Of a stretch of 8,251 nucleotides of DNA, positions 1 through 5,314 are shown piece after piece. The notes below the pieces were generated by a model. That model had not been told where the DNA came from, did not search any database, and saw only the letters and a program-made list of their open reading frames with translations. Position numbers and translations under genes: made by a program. The first letter of the stretch is position 1; each line of letters opens with the position of its first letter. The DNA is from Bacteroidales bacterium. Its GTDB lineage: Bacteria > Bacteroidota > Bacteroidia > Bacteroidales > VadinHA17. Location: contig PMNJ01000021.1 in assembly GCA_003162595.1 (NCBI GenBank), positions 304-8,554 on the forward strand, read 5' to 3'.

Positions 1-269
1 CTAACAAGTCTGACATTTTCGCTAAGTTCTTTAGCTACTCTTACGACTGGTCTGCCAGTCTGTGAGAATCTCACAGCCCCAGTCTTATCGTAAGCAAGGC
101 GCATGGGACAACCTAAAGCCTCAGACGGTATTGCAGTATCACCCACCGTATTAGTGGCAGTAAAGAAAGGTATCCAGACAGTTTCAAGGTCAATACTCCA
201 TACCTTTCGACCTTGTGGCTTTTTCGTGTTGGGTGTTAATAGCGATTTAATGTAATTGGGTGTATTCAT
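1..269 (-). CDS. Unknown protein, N-terminal 89 residues (partial)
   Basis: The reading frame opens with ATG at 269 and stays open to the left edge, so only the N-terminus is visible. It begins MNTPNYIKSLLTP, continues with a basic stretch (KKPQGRK) and then a compact segment, VWSIDLETVWIPFFTATN. A later part reads RLAYDKTGAVRFSQTGRP, like a beta hairpin. I see no signal peptide, membrane helix or catalytic motif. The alternation of charged and hydrophobic residues and the absence of stops support a real gene. A GTGAGGA ribosome site lies about 12 nt upstream, inside the loop of an inverted repeat. It points away from the other genes and is separated from the HEPN gene by a terminator, so it is a separate unit. 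I do not recognise the family with certainty. Confidence 0.7.
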   Translation of the reverse strand, partial: MNTPNYIKSLLTPNTKKPQGRKVWSIDLETVWIPFFTATNTVGDTAIPSEALGCPMRLAYDKTGAVRFSQTGRPVVRVAKELSENVRLV

Positions 270-271
270 TT

Positions 272-306
272 TATGTTCAATTCCTCACTTTTTATTATTG
301 AACATA
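272..306 (-). promoter_or_regulatory. Inverted repeat enclosing the ribosome site of the left-edge gene
   Basis: A perfect 10-bp inverted repeat, TATGTTCAAT (272-281) and ATTGAACATA (297-306), encloses a 15-nt loop. Read on the minus strand, the loop holds GTGAGGA, the only Shine-Dalgarno-like sequence before the ATG at 269. In RNA this would be a hairpin presenting the ribosome site in its loop and ending three nucleotides before the start codon. In DNA it could be a repressor operator. Either reading implies control of the gene at 1-269. Which of the two applies cannot be decided from the sequence. Confidence 0.5.
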
Positions 307-611
307 CAGCCACAAGTTACAGCTTAACTTCTGATTTTTTGAACGCTTGAAACTTTCCAGCTTTCGATACAAGGCTGTATCTATTCACTTTCGTGTTTTT
401 GTCCTACATATAGTAGTAAGCGTTATTTGTTAAAGTGCGTGTATCGAGTGCGGTATTTAAGATTGCCAGTCTCAAAATATGTTTGTTTTTAGCTTTTTTG
501 TCCTCACTTATTAGCTTCATTGTGTAACAAAAAGTCATAAAGTCATATTTCAAGAACGCGCTATATTATCACCTCTCCCCGACGGGCGGGCCATAAGTGT
601 AAAACAAAAAG
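307..611. other. Gene-free region with short repeats
   Basis: No convincing gene is present in this stretch. A 38-codon minus-strand frame (520 to 404) lacks a ribosome site. Short repeats are visible: TTTTTGTCCT occurs at 396-405 and 495-504; AAAGTCAT occurs twice in tandem at 531-546; AGTGCG occurs at 434-439 and 447-452; and there is a small dyad, GATACA (366-371) with TGTATC (376-381). A GC-rich patch (CCCGACGGGCGGGCC, about 578-592) stands out from the AT-rich surroundings. The region probably carries the promoter of the left-edge gene, but I could not pick out a convincing -35/-10 pair. Confidence 0.4.
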
Positions 612-641
612 AAAAAACCTCCAGCGTTTAGGAGGTTTTTC
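612..641 (-). terminator. Rho-independent terminator, bidirectional
   Basis: AAAAACCTCC (613-622) and GGAGGTTTTT (631-640) form a perfect 10-bp stem around the 8-nt loop AGCGTTTA. Read on the minus strand, the stem ends in a run of six T residues and lies 35 nt beyond the stop codon of the HEPN gene. On the plus strand it ends in five T residues, so it could also stop transcription coming from the left. It isolates the HEPN gene from the left-edge gene. Confidence 0.88.
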
Positions 642-676
642 TAGGAATGTTATTCTTCAGGGGTTACTTAACGATG

Positions 677-1525
677 CTATTCGAATATAAGTCTGCACCA
701 TTTAATGTATTCTGTTTTCAAAATTTCAAAACTCTCTTCAGTGATAGCACGGTTGTGAGCGATCGGGTTTCTAAAGCCATCTATTGTCTTTAAACATGAG
801 ATCAATTGGGCATTGTTCTGGGAAACAACTTTGTTACCAGGAATGTTAGCCAGGTAACGTATCAAGTCAATCAAGTCGCCCAGTTCGCAATAACTTAAAT
901 AGTCTTCTTCCTGTTTTATCAGTTTGTTAGTTCCTTCTCTCTTTTTAAGACTCTCAGCCGCAACTTTTATGACTCTGATATGGTCTCGTTGTTTCAAAAC
1001 TTCAGATCTATTATCGTTGGGGAAAATAATTTTATCGATTTTTTGCCACCAGTCTTTTCCCAAAATTTGGACCATTTGACTATTTATCCATTTTCGTGCT
1101 GAATTTTCTACTAAATACAATAACATGTATGTTTCAGAATTCTTATTGGCGCCAGATATTTCCTCCTGAGACAAATTTGGCGGTTTTACTTTCATAGTAT
1201 TAATATCCGGAAGCCCTACATCGAGAAATTTCTCGTAATATTCATCAAATTCGTGTATGACGGCGGCGTTAATTGCAAACTTATCCCCTTCAAGCCAAAC
1301 TATATCGTATTCATGACGTAATCGCGATCCAAGATTCGTTGGAACATTCAAGCGCGAAAATTTAAAACACTCCTTTATTTCATATTCATTCAGTTGTGTT
1401 CCGATTCCCCTTTCAGCGAACCAAATAAATGCCTTTGCTTGTAACATTTGAGTGAGACTGAGGAATTTTTCCGGTGGTAGTTTTTTGATGAATCGGATCA
1501 TTAGCTCAATTTGTTTTGCTTCCAT
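677..1525 (-). CDS. HEPN-domain protein with N-terminal winged-helix-like region
   Basis: This 282-aa protein has two parts. Residues about 30-90 (AFIWFAERG, then EYEIKECFKFSRLNVPTNLGSRL) resemble a small winged-helix DNA-binding fold. From about residue 132, YMLLYLVENSARKWI followed by GKDWW resembles the start of a Swt1-type HEPN domain. Near the end, GFRNPIAHNR gives the HEPN R-x4-H motif (R252, H257), which in many relatives is an RNase active site. HEPN proteins of this kind are often toxins or abortive-infection effectors; that role here is inference. The start at 1525 is chosen because GGAGG (1531-1535) sits 5 nt upstream. The ATG at 1537 would overlap this ribosome site and adds only four residues. 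It is transcribed divergently from the MoxR cluster across a 288-nt gap and ends at its own terminator. No cognate antitoxin gene is evident beside it. Confidence 0.75.
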   Translation of the reverse strand: MEAKQIELMIRFIKKLPPEKFLSLTQMLQAKAFIWFAERGIGTQLNEYEIKECFKFSRLNVPTNLGSRLRHEYDIVWLEGDKFAINAAVIHEFDEYYEKFLDVGLPDINTMKVKPPNLSQEEISGANKNSETYMLLYLVENSARKWINSQMVQILGKDWWQKIDKIIFPNDNRSEVLKQRDHIRVIKVAAESLKKREGTNKLIKQEEDYLSYCELGDLIDLIRYLANIPGNKVVSQNNAQLISCLKTIDGFRNPIAHNRAITEESFEILKTEYIKWCRLIFE

Positions 1526-1628
1526 ACTAACCTCCATTGGCTTTGGCTATTAATAGGTTGTCTAGGATTTTACATTATGTTTTCCCTGGCTTCACCCCCG
1601 GTAAATTTCAAAAATTTCTACTTGGGTC

Positions 1629-1657
1629 TTGACAATCAGTTTTCAATATATTATAAT
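1629..1657 (+). promoter_or_regulatory. Sigma-70-type promoter for the MoxR cluster
   Basis: TTGACA at 1629-1634 and TATAAT at 1652-1657 both match the consensus perfectly and are 17 bp apart, the ideal spacing. Transcription would start near 1664 and run into the MoxR gene at 1814 through a leader of about 150 nt. An unregulated promoter this good would be strong, which suggests that a repressor or another layer holds it in check. Repeated AATCAGTTT elements overlap it. Confidence 0.85.
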
Positions 1658-1665
1658 CAGTTTCA
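1634..1665 (+). repeat. Two direct repeats across the promoter, possible operator
   Basis: AATCAGTTTTCA (1634-1645) and AATCAGTTTCA (1655-1665) start 21 bp apart, that is two turns of the helix, so a protein bound to both would sit on one face. The first copy lies just after the -35 box. The second overlaps the -10 box and the predicted start site. This geometry suits a repressor, but no regulator gene is identified in the window. Confidence 0.4.
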
Positions 1666-1685
1666 TATAGTCTGAATATATACCG

Positions 1686-1724
1686 TTATGTTTTCTGGTA
1701 ACATCTGTACGAATCAGAACATAA
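1686..1724 (+). promoter_or_regulatory. Hairpin in the leader of the MoxR cluster
   Basis: TTATGTT (1686-1692) plus CTG (1695-1697) can pair with CAG (1715-1717) plus AACATAA (1718-1724), giving a 10-bp stem with a 2-nt bulge and a 17-nt loop. It begins about 22 nt after the predicted transcription start. It has no following T run, so it is not a terminator. It could be a structured leader or a protein site. TCTG (1704-1707) and CAGA (1715-1718) allow an alternative fold. No known riboswitch family is recognised. Confidence 0.35.
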
Positions 1725-1813
1725 GAATTCCTTAATATGGGACTGGAACCGGTGTTTATCAGCCAGATTCTACATCATGTTATTCGTAAAATCAAACACG
1801 ACAGAAGTAAAAA

Positions 1814-2992
1814 ATGCATCCGAAAAAGGTTTACGAACTTATTGAATGCCTGCTGGCTAACCCAGACTCTGCACCAGCGTTATACCTCTGGGGGCCTCCT
1901 GGCGTGGGGAAATCCGCTACACCTAGGGGAGTCACCCAAAAACACCATATAGGTTTCTGCGACAACCGCGCCCCATTGCATGACCCAACAGATTATCGTG
2001 GGATACCTACCGTTATTGGGGATAACGCCGTTTGGTTACCCCCTGCGGAACTACCCACTCCTAATTTCTGCATGCGATGCCAGATGGTGCTTCATCCTCG
2101 CACTATGGAGATAACTGGTACTAGAGTGGAACAACCAGATGGTAAGGTAAACGGCGTCATCTGTAAACGTTGCGGAAGCAGCGATATTGTGTGGAAAGGC
2201 ATTCTGGTTTTGGAAGAGCTGTCATCCGCTCCACCGATGACCCAAGCTTCGTGTTATCAATTGACCCTAGACAAAATGATTGGGGATTACCAACTTCCCA
2301 GGGGATGGATAATTCTTGCTACATCCAATCGTCTGGAAGATAGAGCGGTAGTTCATCGTACTTCCACCGCTCTGCTCAATCGATTCATTCATGTAGATTA
2401 CGAAATCTGTGTTGATGATTGGGTCGAGTGGGCATTGACTGATGGCCATATTGAGCCTGACATTGTCGGTTTCATCAAATGGCGTGGGAAACCCCTATTG
2501 TTTAATTTCAATCCTGAAAGTTCCGAGCGGGCGTTTGCTACACCCCGAAGCTGGGAGTTCGCCTCAAAGATTTTGGGATTAATAAAGTCGAGGGAGATTC
2601 TGTTAGAAACTCTGATTGGCTGCGTTGGGAATGCTGCTACTATGGAATTCTTTGCCTTCCTGAAAATTCAGAAGGAGTTACCCAACCTGACGGATATCCT
2701 ATCCGGTAAAAGCCGATATGTTCCCGATTTTAATAGGATTGACCTGATATATGCCATTATTTCTGCTCTTGTGGCTAATGCTGATCCAAAACAACATTTC
2801 GACAATTTAATTAAGTACTCATTTAATCTGCCCCGGGAGTTTTCAGTCTTGCTAATTACGATGATGTTGAGCCGGGACCGCGCTCAATTACAGGTTGCCC
2901 CCAGTTTCCCAAAATGGGCAGAAACTCAGAAAAACGTGATTCTGCCCCGTAACGATCAGAGAAAGGATACGAGAAATGTCCAGAGAATCTGA
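1814..2992 (+). CDS. MoxR-type AAA+ ATPase with inserted zinc ribbon
   Basis: The 392-aa protein is a MoxR-family AAA+ ATPase, a group that acts as cytosolic chaperones together with vWA proteins. Visible motifs in order are Walker A GPPGVGKS (27-34), the family signature DPTDYRGIP (58-65 region), Walker B ILVLEELSSAPP (130-141), sensor 1 ATSN (169-172), an arginine-finger region LLNRF (R190) and sensor 2 ATPRSWEF (R245). Two features are odd. Residues 83-127, just before Walker B, are an insertion with C86, C89, C117 and C120, a zinc-ribbon pattern CxxC-x27-CxxC. The first acidic residue of Walker B is Glu134 instead of the usual Asp. The start is fixed by an in-frame TAA at 1808. The ribosome site is weak (AGAAG). 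The gene ends in tandem TGA TGA and overlaps the next gene by 17 nt, suggesting coupled translation with its partner. Confidence 0.92.
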   Translation: MHPKKVYELIECLLANPDSAPALYLWGPPGVGKSATPRGVTQKHHIGFCDNRAPLHDPTDYRGIPTVIGDNAVWLPPAELPTPNFCMRCQMVLHPRTMEITGTRVEQPDGKVNGVICKRCGSSDIVWKGILVLEELSSAPPMTQASCYQLTLDKMIGDYQLPRGWIILATSNRLEDRAVVHRTSTALLNRFIHVDYEICVDDWVEWALTDGHIEPDIVGFIKWRGKPLLFNFNPESSERAFATPRSWEFASKILGLIKSREILLETLIGCVGNAATMEFFAFLKIQKELPNLTDILSGKSRYVPDFNRIDLIYAIISALVANADPKQHFDNLIKYSFNLPREFSVLLITMMLSRDRAQLQVAPSFPKWAETQKNVILPRNDQRKDTRNVQRI

Positions 2993-3395
2993 TGACAAAA
3001 TTATGAATGCTCGGGTCGGTATGTTGATTGACCTACCTTTTTTCGGACACCTGGCTTTAAATCTCATGCTCAAGCAATCCGATAATATGAAAACGCCCAC
3101 AATGGCTACAGATGGAAAGATCCTGTTTTATGACGATAATTTCGTTAGAAATTCAGATCAGGAATATCTGCAATTCATGATCGCTCATATGATAGGGCAT
3201 ATCATCCTTCAGCACCTACCCAGACGGGCTGGCAGGAATCCTAATTCATGGAACATGGCAGCAGACTTTGTTACAAATGCCTTGCTCTTAAAAGTACACC
3301 AGTTTGAATTAAATTACCGACATCATATTCTTTTCAACCGTGATTGGGATGATAAGACTGCTGATTGGGTGTATACCCAAATTCCCCACGGTTGA
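2976..3395 (+). CDS. DUF2201 N-terminal half, metallopeptidase-like, catalytic Glu lost
   Basis: This 139-aa protein matches the N-terminal putative metallopeptidase domain of DUF2201 proteins, which normally continue into a vWA domain and pair with MoxR ATPases. The zinc-site region reads AHMIGHIILQHLPRRAGRNPNSWNMAADFVTN. It corresponds to HExxH plus a downstream Asp; H71, H75 and D97 are kept, but the catalytic Glu at 72 is Met (ATG at 3189). It may therefore bind metal without hydrolysing peptides. The C-terminal WVYTQIP matches the end of this domain, so the domain is complete. The ribosome site GAAAGGA precedes the ATG. The stop is a single UGA, and the next frame continues in the same phase nine bases later as the vWA half. 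Family assignment is by recognition of the pattern. Confidence 0.85.
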   Translation: MSRESDDKIMNARVGMLIDLPFFGHLALNLMLKQSDNMKTPTMATDGKILFYDDNFVRNSDQEYLQFMIAHMIGHIILQHLPRRAGRNPNSWNMAADFVTNALLLKVHQFELNYRHHILFNRDWDDKTADWVYTQIPHG

Positions 3396-3399
3396 AAAG
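3330..3399 (+). promoter_or_regulatory. Long hairpin covering the UGA and the next ribosome site
   Basis: CTTTTCAACCGTG (3330-3342) and CACGGTTGAAAAG (3387-3399) are a perfect 13-bp inverted repeat. T3329-G3400 and T3328-A3401 can extend it. Inside, GGGA (3346-3349) can pair with TCCC (3383-3386), and TTGGGT (3365-3370) with ACCCAA (3375-3380). The right arm contains the UGA stop (3393-3395) and pairs with the first five bases of the AAGGAGG ribosome site (3397-3403). Free RNA would hide this site until a ribosome finishing the upstream half opened the stem, a classic layout for translational coupling. Confidence 0.6.
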
Positions 3400-3403
3400 G
3401 AGG
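3397..3403 (+). promoter_or_regulatory. Shine-Dalgarno of the vWA half, unusually close to its ATG
   Basis: AAGGAGG is a full-strength ribosome site, but only one base separates it from the ATG at 3405. The next in-frame candidate (GTG 3423) is too far away. The site also reads as the codons AAA GGA GGA, which would be a glycine-rich linker if the UGA were read through. It may be a former linker now serving as a ribosome site. Confidence 0.5.
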
Positions 3404-3404
3404 A

Positions 3405-4115
3405 ATGTGTTCACCGTGGAGTGTGGACGATCATAACCACTGGGATGACTGGGATAAAGAAACCGGTTTGCAAGCGGATTGGCAAATAAAAATAGCTTCT
3501 GCTGCGATGGCTGCCAGGGAGAGAGGTAAACTACCGGCCTATCTACAAGATCTGGTCAATGGATTTCTATCACCGAAACTCAGCTGGCGAGCTATCCTGA
3601 GGGATAAAGTTATGAGTACGACCAAGAATAATTTCAGATGGATTCCGCCAAATAAAAAATACCTTCATCGCAACTTAATCCTGCCAGGAATCTCAGGTGA
3701 TGAAATAAAAATTGCCGTGGCTGTTGATACATCGGGCTCTATCAGTTCCCAGACCTTGGCAGAGTTTCTGGCGGAGATTGACGGGATCTGCACTACGTGC
3801 GATACTTTCACTCTCCATCTCTATGCCGCAGATGCTCGCATTCAAAAATACTGGGAACTACATGAGATGGATCCTGTCCCCAAACAAATGCCCGGTAGGG
3901 GTGGAACAAATTTCTGCCCTGTAATAGAAGACCTGGGTAATGGTAGAAAAGATTTCTCAGTGCTGGTTTATCTAACTGACCTAGACGGCCACTTCCCGGA
4001 CAAAGCTCCTGATTTTCCGGTAATTTGGGTTTCTACAACCGATCCTGCCCGGATGCAAGTACCTTTCGGTGAGGTCATTTTTTTATCAAGAGAGAATAGT
4101 GTCCCGATTAAATAA
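3405..4115 (+). CDS. DUF2201 C-terminal half, vWA protein
   Basis: The 236-aa protein is the vWA-like C-terminal half of a DUF2201 protein. A linker rich in D, H and W (VDDHNHWDDW, 7-16) and a helical region (ERGKLPAYLQDLVNGFL) lead to the vWA fold. The metal-ion-dependent adhesion site appears complete: DTSGSIS (D108, S110, S112), T168 in GGTNF and D192 in YLTD. vWA proteins of this class act as partners or adaptors for MoxR ATPases in the cytosol. It lies in the same reading frame as the metallopeptidase-like half, separated by one UGA and three sense codons, so the two were presumably one gene. The product may be a separate subunit made by restart at 3405, or part of a fusion if the UGA is sometimes read through. 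A reversal of UGA to GGA would restore a single protein of about 379 aa. Confidence 0.88.
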   Translation: MCSPWSVDDHNHWDDWDKETGLQADWQIKIASAAMAARERGKLPAYLQDLVNGFLSPKLSWRAILRDKVMSTTKNNFRWIPPNKKYLHRNLILPGISGDEIKIAVAVDTSGSISSQTLAEFLAEIDGICTTCDTFTLHLYAADARIQKYWELHEMDPVPKQMPGRGGTNFCPVIEDLGNGRKDFSVLVYLTDLDGHFPDKAPDFPVIWVSTTDPARMQVPFGEVIFLSRENSVPIK

Positions 4116-4128
4116 GGATGGAATCGCG

Positions 4129-4632
4129 ATGACTACTGATAGACATCTAATAATGGGACGAGTAATCGTATACGTTAATGTTAAGGAAGTGCCCGTTGCA
4201 GAATTGGTTCTAGGTCGGCTAATGGGTGAAAAAACACTTGTAAAAATCGATATTGATGCAAATTTAGTTGACTGGGGATTGGGTTTTGACACTTCTAAGA
4301 GCTATTCAGGAGACCGCCATAAAGTTGGTTTTGAGTTTTATGAGGATTGGCAAACTAAACTTACCCTTGTTCCTTATAACACCCGGGAGCAAGTGCCTGA
4401 ACAGATCGTAAAAGGTCAACCATTTACGGAACTGATTAACCTAAAAAGAGGTATCGGAATTATTGGTACAGGCGTCTGCGATAAACTCTTGAAAGACTTT
4501 TCGTATTTTATGAGAAATGCTCATCAGATGGAAAAGGATTTTTTTTGGGACATTTACTTTAAATTCACCCTGTGTTTCATAACAGCGACCACTGATCAGG
4601 GAGTCGTAATCATTCAACACTATGTTTTGTAA
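4129..4632 (+). CDS. Unknown 167-aa protein, probably in the MoxR-vWA operon
   Basis: I do not recognise this protein. It begins MTTDRHLIMGRVIVYVNVKEVP and alternates hydrophobic and charged residues in a way that suggests beta strands in the first half. A helical stretch (CDKLLKDFSYFMRNAHQMEKDFFWDIYF) follows, and the C-terminus is beta-like (GVVIIQHYVL). There is no signal peptide, membrane helix or cysteine cluster. ATG 4129 is chosen over the upstream GTG at 4069 because AAGGATGGA precedes it, it lies 13 nt after the vWA stop, and the GTG start would overlap the vWA gene without a ribosome site. The short spacing argues for co-translation and a role with the MoxR-vWA pair, perhaps as an adaptor or substrate. 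That role is inference only. Confidence 0.7.
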   Translation: MTTDRHLIMGRVIVYVNVKEVPVAELVLGRLMGEKTLVKIDIDANLVDWGLGFDTSKSYSGDRHKVGFEFYEDWQTKLTLVPYNTREQVPEQIVKGQPFTELINLKRGIGIIGTGVCDKLLKDFSYFMRNAHQMEKDFFWDIYFKFTLCFITATTDQGVVIIQHYVL

Positions 4633-4709
4633 AGAGGGGATGGAATGAATTAACCACCGATTAAAGAAATACTAATAGGGAGAATGCACCAAACCTGAAG
4701 AATGGGCAC

Positions 4710-4734
4710 TGATTACTATGATTAGCAGTAATCA
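4710..4734 (+). promoter_or_regulatory. Hairpin in the gap before the 172-aa gene
   Basis: TGATTACT (4710-4717) and AGTAATCA (4727-4734) form an 8-bp perfect stem with a 9-nt loop. It lies 27 nt before the ATG at 4762 and is followed by A-rich rather than T-rich sequence, so it is unlikely to terminate transcription. It may be a processing or protection element that sets different expression levels for upstream and downstream genes, or an operator. The 129-nt gap holds no small gene. Confidence 0.35.
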
Positions 4735-4761
4735 AGAAAAATTAAATTAAGGAGGATTGTA

Positions 4762-5280
4762 ATGGAAACGACACCAGGGCAATCGGAGAAACTCAAGAGG
4801 TACCTAATCAACGCGGACCCATTTTTATGGGATGTTTTGAAGGCCAAAAACAAAAAAAACCGCATAAAGGAGTTGAAAGAACTCGGATTTCTTGAGATTT
4901 ATCCAGGAAAAAGTAACCCGACTTATAGCAAGATAAATCAGGATCTATTGATTGAGCTTCGCATTGAAGGAATTTTTGAAAAGATCATTAAAAAGCAGCT
5001 GGATGCTTTATTCAATGTCAGTCACCTGGTTTATTTCCGGCGGTGTTGGGAGCAAGGGCAGACTCCGGACATGTTGTATCTGAAGAACGAGAAACTTTAT
5101 CGACCCAAATTTTTCGAATCCGATGAAAAATTAGAGGGTGGCAAAATCACCGGTTATAGATCACCTGCTTTTATCTTTTTTCAAATCAACGTGCAAAAGG
5201 ATTTCATCGAACGGTGGACAACCTTTGCCGGGCTCTGGTTCGAAGAAATCGAGCCTATAATAGAACAGAAAATATTATGA
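4762..5280 (+). CDS. Unknown 172-aa protein
   Basis: I do not recognise this protein. It is lysine- and glutamate-rich at the start (KKNRIKELKELGFLEIYPGKSNPTYSKINQDLLIELR), with a pattern that could be a small winged-helix-like region. A helix (IFEKIIKKQLDALFNVSHLVYFRRCWEQG) and aromatic-rich segments (RSPAFIFFQINVQ, ERWTTFAGLWFEEIEPII) follow. No catalytic motif, transmembrane helix or cysteine pair is evident. The start is secure: GGAGG at 4751-4755 sits 6 nt from the ATG, the best ribosome site in this part of the cluster. It lies 129 nt after the previous gene and 34 nt before the zinc-ribbon gene. This fits a place in the same transcription unit but with its own translation control. A role in the MoxR or HerA machinery is possible but unsupported. 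Confidence 0.75.
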   Translation: METTPGQSEKLKRYLINADPFLWDVLKAKNKKNRIKELKELGFLEIYPGKSNPTYSKINQDLLIELRIEGIFEKIIKKQLDALFNVSHLVYFRRCWEQGQTPDMLYLKNEKLYRPKFFESDEKLEGGKITGYRSPAFIFFQINVQKDFIERWTTFAGLWFEEIEPIIEQKIL

Positions 5281-5314
5281 AATAGGTTAACTAAAAACAA
5301 AAAGGAAAAGTAGC

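Noticed and set aside
404..520. 38-aa minus-strand frame in the gene-free region
   Set aside because: There is no ribosome site, the composition is of low complexity and no motif is visible.
578..592. GC-rich patch as a mobile-element end or attachment site
   Set aside because: It has no second copy in the window and no neighbouring integrase; only a partial resemblance (CCCCGACG) at 8176-8183.
1526..1537. First ATG of the HEPN reading frame
   Set aside because: Its own bases form the GGAGG ribosome site of the second ATG, so translation most likely begins at 1525.
1737..1952. 71-codon plus-strand frame starting in the MoxR leader
   Set aside because: It overlaps the MoxR gene by 139 bases out of frame, has no ribosome site, and its residues in the overlap look like a shifted reading of the ATPase.
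3393..3395. UGA as selenocysteine or as a sense codon of an alternative genetic code
   Set aside because: The hairpin is upstream of and over the UGA, not just downstream as a bacterial SECIS would be. Other genes end naturally at TGA, including a tandem TGA TGA after MoxR, so global recoding is unlikely.
4069..4128. Upstream GTG start for the 167-aa protein
   Set aside because: It lies within the vWA gene without a ribosome site, while ATG 4129 has one and sits 13 nt after the vWA stop.
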